Source: Maritalea porphyrae (GTDB taxonomy: Bacteria; Pseudomonadota; Alphaproteobacteria; Rhizobiales; Devosiaceae). From it: 64,000 nucleotides of DNA. The notes beneath the pieces are model-generated. The model was not told the origin of the DNA. It saw only the letters and a program-made list of their open reading frames with translations, and ran no database searches. Made by a program: the position numbers and the translations under genes. Where the stretch lies: positions 1,638,306 to 1,702,305 of the forward strand of contig NZ_BSNI01000002.1 in the NCBI RefSeq assembly GCF_030159895.1. Reading direction: 5' to 3'. This document shows positions 62,034 through 64,000 of this stretch, in pieces (position 1 is the stretch's first letter; every line of letters starts with the position of its first letter).

Positions 62034-62851
62034 AAGAGCCGGTCAAAGGCACAAAGCGAAAAGGCTCCAAAGCGGGCGGCGTTAAAAAGGCAAAAATGAA
62101 CGAAGCTGCGCAAAAGCGGGATGCCAAACGACGCAAGGAAGCGCGCAAAGAAGAGCTGAAAGCGTCGGGCAAATCTAAACGCACTGACGCTCGTGGACTA
62201 AATGCGCGTGTAAAAACCGCAAAAGGCCGCACCACATCTTCAACCAACTGGCTCAAACGTCAGTTGAATGACCCATATGTGCGTAAAGCAAAGCATGAGG
62301 GGCGTCGATCTCGCGCTGCCTACAAACTTATAGAACTCAACGAAAAACATGACTTGTTGCGGCCTGGAATGCGGGTTGTTGATTTAGGTTGTGCACCAGG
62401 CGGCTGGTGTGAAGTCGCCACCGAAATTTTAGGCGTCGACGCAGAAGATCCTAAAGTTGTTGGCATCGATTATCTGGAAATGGGCGAATTGCCCGGCGTT
62501 GTCTTCCTGCAAAAAGACTTTAACGACGATGATGCGCCTGATGCACTTATCGAAGCCTTGCGCGGAAACAAAGTGGACCTTGTGCTTTCAGATATGGCTG
62601 CGCCAACGACGGGACACCGCGCCACCGACCACATCCGCATTATTGCGCTGGTGGAACTGGCCGCGGACTTTGCAATTCAAATTCTCAACCCCGGCGGCAC
62701 GTTTGTGGCTAAAGTTTTCCAAGGTGGCACCGAGCATGAGTTGCTTGGTGAACTTAAGAAGCACTTCAAAACAACTTTCCACGCAAAACCACCCGCATCA
62801 CGGCAAGACAGCGCTGAGACCTATTTGATCGCCAAAGGCTTCAAAGGCTAG
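62030..62851 (+). CDS. rlmE: 23S rRNA (uridine-2'-O)-methyltransferase
   Basis: A 273-residue RrmJ/FtsJ-type methyltransferase that methylates U2552 in the A-loop of 23S rRNA. The catalytic core begins near residue 80: [21 protein letters not shown] with the first catalytic lysine, SAM motif [28 protein letters not shown] with the second acidic residue, and [14 protein letters not shown] with the third lysine. Before it lie about 75 residues rich in Lys, Arg and Ala, longer than in E. coli RlmE. It is coupled to ppx by ATGA and overlaps the convergent MFS gene by 11 bases. Confidence 0.93.
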   Translation: MKEPVKGTKRKGSKAGGVKKAKMNEAAQKRDAKRRKEARKEELKASGKSKRTDARGLNARVKTAKGRTTSSTNWLKRQLNDPYVRKAKHEGRRSRAAYKLIELNEKHDLLRPGMRVVDLGCAPGGWCEVATEILGVDAEDPKVVGIDYLEMGELPGVVFLQKDFNDDDAPDALIEALRGNKVDLVLSDMAAPTTGHRATDHIRIIALVELAADFAIQILNPGGTFVAKVFQGGTEHELLGELKKHFKTTFHAKPPASRQDSAETYLIAKGFKG

Positions 62852-64000
62852 GCTTCACCTTCGCCACATGCCCCGATACGTCATCGCCCACTTGTTTGGA
62901 CAAACTAAATATTGGCACGATTGCCGCTAGGGTAATTGCTGCCAGTACAAAGAACACCAGCTGCATTTCGGTTACGCCGACCTCAGTGCCACGGATGGCA
63001 GCGAAGGCATCAAGCAGTAATGCAGCGAATGCTACACCTAATGCGAATCCTAGTTGGATCGAAACCGAACTGATCACCGTAGCTGAGCCAGACTGTTCGT
63101 CGGGCGTTTTGGTGTAGGTGAGGGTGTTAAGCGACGTGTAAAACATCGAGCGGAAAAAGCCCATGAACAACAGGATGGACATTATGATCCAAATTGGCGT
63201 TTGGGCCGTGAAAAAGCCGTGCGTTATGGTCAGTAAACCGGGCACGATAATGCCAACGATCAGCAACGCCTTAAATCCAACCGCTGCTAATGCGGGCTTT
63301 AGGCAGAACTTCATCAAGATGGCGCCACCCGCGCCGATAAATGAAATCATGCCCGATTCAAATGGCGAGTAGCCAAAGCCCACCTGCAGCATTAGTGGGA
63401 ACAGAAACGGCACCGCGCCACCAGCCACACGATAGATGAACCCTGAGGAGATTGAGGTGCGAAATATCGGCTCGTCAAACACGCTTAGGTCCAAGATTGG
63501 GTTCTCAACGCGTCGATAGTGCCGCAAGTAAATGGCGCCAAAACCAACGCCGGCAAGCGTTGTGGCAATGCCAACAATTGGCGGCAAGGCAGGTAAACTG
63601 ATTACCGATAAACCAAAGATGAGGCCGGAAAAGCAAAGTCCGGACCATAAAAATCCAACCCAGTCCAGTTTGCGCTTTTCACGATATCCGGTGCCACCAA
63701 GATATTTTGATGCAAGCAAGATGCCGAATATGCCAATTGGAATGTTGATGTAAAAAATCCAATGCCAGGAGAAATAGGTGGTCAAAAAACCGCCAATTGG
63801 CGGCCCGGCCAGTGGGCCAAATAGGGCAGGCATAGTCAGCCATGCCCAAGCATTCACTAAGTCCTTTTTGGGCGTTGTACGGATCAGGATCAGCCGCGAC
63901 AAAGGCGTCATCATGGATCCGCCCATTCCCTGCAGGAAGCGCGCAAGCACAAACGAAAACAACGAGTCGGCAAATGCGCACGCCAGTGATCCAAGCATAA
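62841..64000 (-). CDS. DHA2-type MFS transporter (EmrB/QacA-like), partial
   Basis: The C-terminal 385 residues or more of a 14-helix-type major facilitator. Landmarks are [20 protein letters not shown], the DHA2 motif [21 protein letters not shown] and [16 protein letters not shown], followed by many hydrophobic helices to [14 protein letters not shown]. Such proteins export drugs or other compounds by proton antiport. The N-terminal two helices lie beyond the right edge; a methionine codon at 63996-63998 is internal to the family. It overlaps rlmE by 11 bases at the 3' end. Confidence 0.9.
   Translation of the reverse strand, partial: MLGSLACAFADSLFSFVLARFLQGMGGSMMTPLSRLILIRTTPKKDLVNAWAWLTMPALFGPLAGPPIGGFLTTYFSWHWIFYINIPIGIFGILLASKYLGGTGYREKRKLDWVGFLWSGLCFSGLIFGLSVISLPALPPIVGIATTLAGVGFGAIYLRHYRRVENPILDLSVFDEPIFRTSISSGFIYRVAGGAVPFLFPLMLQVGFGYSPFESGMISFIGAGGAILMKFCLKPALAAVGFKALLIVGIIVPGLLTITHGFFTAQTPIWIIMSILLFMGFFRSMFYTSLNTLTYTKTPDEQSGSATVISSVSIQLGFALGVAFAALLLDAFAAIRGTEVGVTEMQLVFFVLAAITLAAIVPIFSLSKQVGDDVSGHVAKVKPSL

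Noticed and set aside
61-64000. tRNA genes, CRISPR arrays, insertion sequences or prophage
   Set aside because: I saw no T-loop/cloverleaf sequence, no regularly spaced repeats and no transposase, integrase or phage structural gene.

Overview
The window looks like a chromosomal segment of an alphaproteobacterium, most likely a marine or host-associated member of the Hyphomicrobiales (Rhizobiales); a Devosiaceae/Maritalea-like organism is a guess. The reasons are a DUF2865 protein, a glutathione-centred detoxification set (class III alcohol dehydrogenase, S-formylglutathione hydrolase, glutathione reductase, a GST, an Atm1-type exporter), a DUF2059 protein, class II DAHP synthase, citramalate synthase, a retropepsin-like protease of the TIGR02281 type, and a membrane PAS-GGDEF-EAL protein. 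Base composition is intermediate, neither AT- nor GC-rich. I found no rRNA, tRNA, insertion sequence, prophage or CRISPR array.

Layout. 1-4.8 kb: the end of an unidentified gene, a DOPA 4,5-dioxygenase-like protein, an aldose 1-epimerase, then the two-gene glutathione-dependent formaldehyde pathway and an NmrA-like reductase. 4.8-10.5 kb (mostly minus): an M14 zinc hydrolase coupled to RimK, a tyrosine phenol-lyase, an FAD amine oxidase-like protein and a divergent CGNR zinc-finger regulator. 10.5-18.7 kb: a DUF2513 protein, an OsmC protein, a 1216-residue DUF4214/beta-helix surface protein with an internal 220-residue duplication, two tandem LuxR-type paralogues divergent from it, and a class-I-glutamine-amidotransferase-like hydrolase. 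18.7-32 kb: housekeeping and cofactor genes (dusA, cobS/cobT, moaA, rpiA, gor, DAHP synthase) with a histidine kinase, a nuclease, an Lrp regulator, an L,D-transpeptidase and a VIT1-type transporter. 32-44.5 kb: an outer-membrane barrel, nadE-gltX, DUF2865, FAH and VOC proteins, a cytochrome c-prime, a MarR regulator facing an ABA4-like membrane protein, and cysS-GFA-cimA. 44.5-54.5 kb: a long acidic LysM protein, an ArsR regulator with an Atm1-type ABC exporter, and an RND efflux pair under a PadR regulator. 54.6-64 kb: cysQ, nadC, a GST, an RpfF-like crotonase (candidate DSF-signal synthase) convergent with a c-di-GMP enzyme, ppx-rlmE, and the end of a DHA2-type MFS transporter.

Main points of interest. 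(1) The beta-eliminating lyase at 6942-8339 carries the residues that distinguish tyrosine phenol-lyase from tryptophanase. (2) The crotonase at 57231-58160 has the two RpfF glutamates at the RpfF spacing and ends beside a GGDEF-EAL protein. (3) The DUF4214/beta-helix protein with its tandem LuxR neighbours is the best candidate for a poorly described system. (4) Several regulators (MarR, ArsR, PadR) have near-perfect palindromes over their own promoters; the ArsR palindrome covers the start codon. (5) The LysM gene seems to start at a CTG. I saw no wholly novel multi-gene defence or mobile system.
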